From: Planctomycetota bacterium
Lineage (GTDB): Bacteria; Planctomycetota; JACQVV01; JASMLP01
DNA length: 36,785 bases
NCBI GenBank assembly: GCA_030748635.1
Contig: JASMLP010000096.1
Location: 1-36,785, forward strand
Reading direction: 5' to 3'
Each line of letters opens with the position of its first letter. The stretch's first letter is position 1. Under the pieces are notes generated by a model. The model was not told the origin of the DNA. It ran no database searches and was given only the letters and a program-made list of their open reading frames with translations. Below are positions 35,671-36,785 of this stretch, one piece after another. The position numbers were made by a program, and so were the translations under genes.

Positions 35671-35937
35671 GACTTATAATTACGAGCATACCCGAAGCCG
35701 ATCGGATTCTTCTCGCAACCCCACCGACTCGGCGCCGCTCAGGAAATCGGCCCCCTCTCGTAGCACCCCAGCCTGCGTTCCTCGGCACACTTCTCCTGGG
35801 ATTTCGAGTTCGGCCTCTTTGAAGCACGGTTGCACCAACGGCTTGCCCTTCCTCGATCAACCCCCTATAACTCGATGGATCGGCCTGTTTTCTACGCACA
35901 GCGCACACGACATTCGAACGACAACCAGGAGAGTCCC

Positions 35938-36785
35938 ATGTCCGAGAAAAAACACGAAAAACTGCAACAAGGAACCACCGGTTCCGGATGGGTCATGCTC
36001 TTCGTCCTGTTCATAATCCTGGGACTTTCCATCCTTTCGATCGCAACGGGCAAACCGTTTGCCATCCTCTTCATCGCCGCCTTCTTCTTCATCCTGAAAG
36101 GGTTCTACACCCTCCAACCCCAGATGGCCGCGGTGTTGACCCTGTTCGGCAAGTACATCGGTTCGGACAAACGAGAAGGATTCCGGTGGGTAAATCCTTT
36201 CATGTCCAAACTGAAAGTCTCGCTGCGAACCCGAAACTTCAACTCCGACAAGCTCAAGGTCAACGACAAGAGAGGCAATCCGATCGAGATCTCCGCCGTC
36301 GTGGTCTGGCGAGTCAAAGATACCTATGAAGCGATTTTCGAGGTAGAAGACTTCGAGCACTACGTGATGGTCCAGTCCGAGTCGGCCCTGCGGCAACTCG
36401 CGGCGGCCTACGCGTACGACCACGCCGAAGATGACGGCGACGATATCGTCACCCTACGCAGCGGGATGCAGGAAATTTCCGAATCGCTACGCCAAGCGAT
36501 CCAGCAACGCCTCGACCGAGCCGGCATCGAGATCGAGGAAGCCCGAATCAACCACCTCGCCTATGCCCAGGAGATCGCGCAAGCCATGCTCAAACGCCAG
36601 CAAGCCGAGGCGATCATCTCCGCCCGTCGTAAAATCGTCGAAGGCGCCGTAGGCATGGTTGAACACGCCCTGATCGACCTGAGCCAGAAGAACATCGTCG
36701 ATCTCGACCCCGAGCAGAAGTCTCGCCTCGTCTCGAACCTGCTCGTCGTCCTCTGTTCGGAAACCGAAACCTCCCCCATGATCAA
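35938..36785 (+). CDS. SPFH/Band 7 domain membrane protein, 3'-truncated by the window edge
   Basis: The ATG at 35938 has AGGAG 6 nt upstream. The frame is open to the window edge, 282 complete codons visible. After a short charged N-terminus two hydrophobic segments (about residues 19-36 and 42-56) anchor the protein. The SPFH domain follows: LQPQMAAVLTLFGKYIGS, GFRWVNPFMSKLKVSLRTRNF, SAVVVWRVKDTYEAIFEVEDFEHYV, ESALRQLAAAYAYD. The EIEEARINHLAYAQEIAQAMLKRQQAEAIISAR stretch is the usual coiled-coil start. Such stomatin/flotillin-like proteins organise membrane microdomains and regulate membrane proteases. About 260 nt without a gene precede it. Confidence 0.9.
   Translation, partial: MSEKKHEKLQQGTTGSGWVMLFVLFIILGLSILSIATGKPFAILFIAAFFFILKGFYTLQPQMAAVLTLFGKYIGSDKREGFRWVNPFMSKLKVSLRTRNFNSDKLKVNDKRGNPIEISAVVVWRVKDTYEAIFEVEDFEHYVMVQSESALRQLAAAYAYDHAEDDGDDIVTLRSGMQEISESLRQAIQQRLDRAGIEIEEARINHLAYAQEIAQAMLKRQQAEAIISARRKIVEGAVGMVEHALIDLSQKNIVDLDPEQKSRLVSNLLVVLCSETETSPMI

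Noticed and set aside
1..36785. Mobile element, phage or CRISPR array
   Set aside because: I saw no transposase, integrase, phage gene, terminal repeats or regularly spaced direct repeats.

Overview
The window (about 36.8 kb, roughly 55-58% G+C by eye) looks like a stretch of bacterial chromosome. It is not a phage, plasmid or insertion element: no transposase, integrase, CRISPR array or rRNA/tRNA gene was recognised. Several features point towards Planctomycetota or a relative, but lineage is an inference. These are a very large Ser/Thr kinase with a membrane segment and TPR-like repeats and a post-kinase segment typical of planctomycetal kinases, VIT/vWA and vWA proteins with signal peptides, a lipoprotein fusing a TolB-like propeller to an M28 peptidase and PDZ, and likely sigma-54 promoters. 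Most genes have clear Shine-Dalgarno sequences, and UGA is an ordinary stop codon.

Layout, left to right. 1-1.98 kb: 3' part of a transglutaminase-like protein with a terminator hairpin. 2-3.25 kb: a mostly empty region, then a tiny membrane protein behind a near-consensus sigma-54 promoter, then a DUF2237 gene on the minus strand. 3.4-6.9 kb (minus): a VIT/vWA gene and a second vWA gene; the signal peptide of the first is separated from its body by an in-frame TGA. 7.1-10.6 kb (minus): a coupled molybdate-type operon, HTH/PBP regulator-modA-modB-modC, with a palindromic operator candidate. 10.8-15.8 kb (plus): an HD-domain protein and the 1439-aa kinase. 15.9-18.9 kb (minus): the propeller-M28-PDZ lipoprotein. 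18.9-20.0 kb: a 1.1 kb non-coding region with several inverted repeats and a promoter. 20.0-21.9 kb: a TIGR01777 epimerase gene converging on a CarH/LitR-type B12 photoreceptor gene. 22.4-23.8 kb (minus): a HIT-hemB pair. 24.2-25.5 kb: a secreted PqaA-like alpha/beta hydrolase. 25.7-29.1 kb (plus): a four-gene operon (glycosyltransferase, nucleoside phosphorylase-like, spore-photoproduct-lyase-like radical SAM, SDR) in which every junction overlaps. 29.1-36.8 kb: a membrane-anchored coiled-coil protein, TerC, small ORFs, a patatin, a secreted protein behind a second sigma-54 promoter, an unknown protein and a truncated SPFH protein.

The most interesting signals are four. (1) A 17-nt element shared (14/17) by the promoter of the CarH-type gene and the promoter upstream of the epimerase gene, with two TNNACA units 11 bp apart: a candidate light/B12-controlled mini-regulon. 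(2) The in-frame TGA plus perfect hairpin between the signal peptide and VIT domain. (3) Two matching sigma-54 promoters in front of a tiny membrane protein and a secreted 613-aa protein. (4) The translationally coupled SPL operon.
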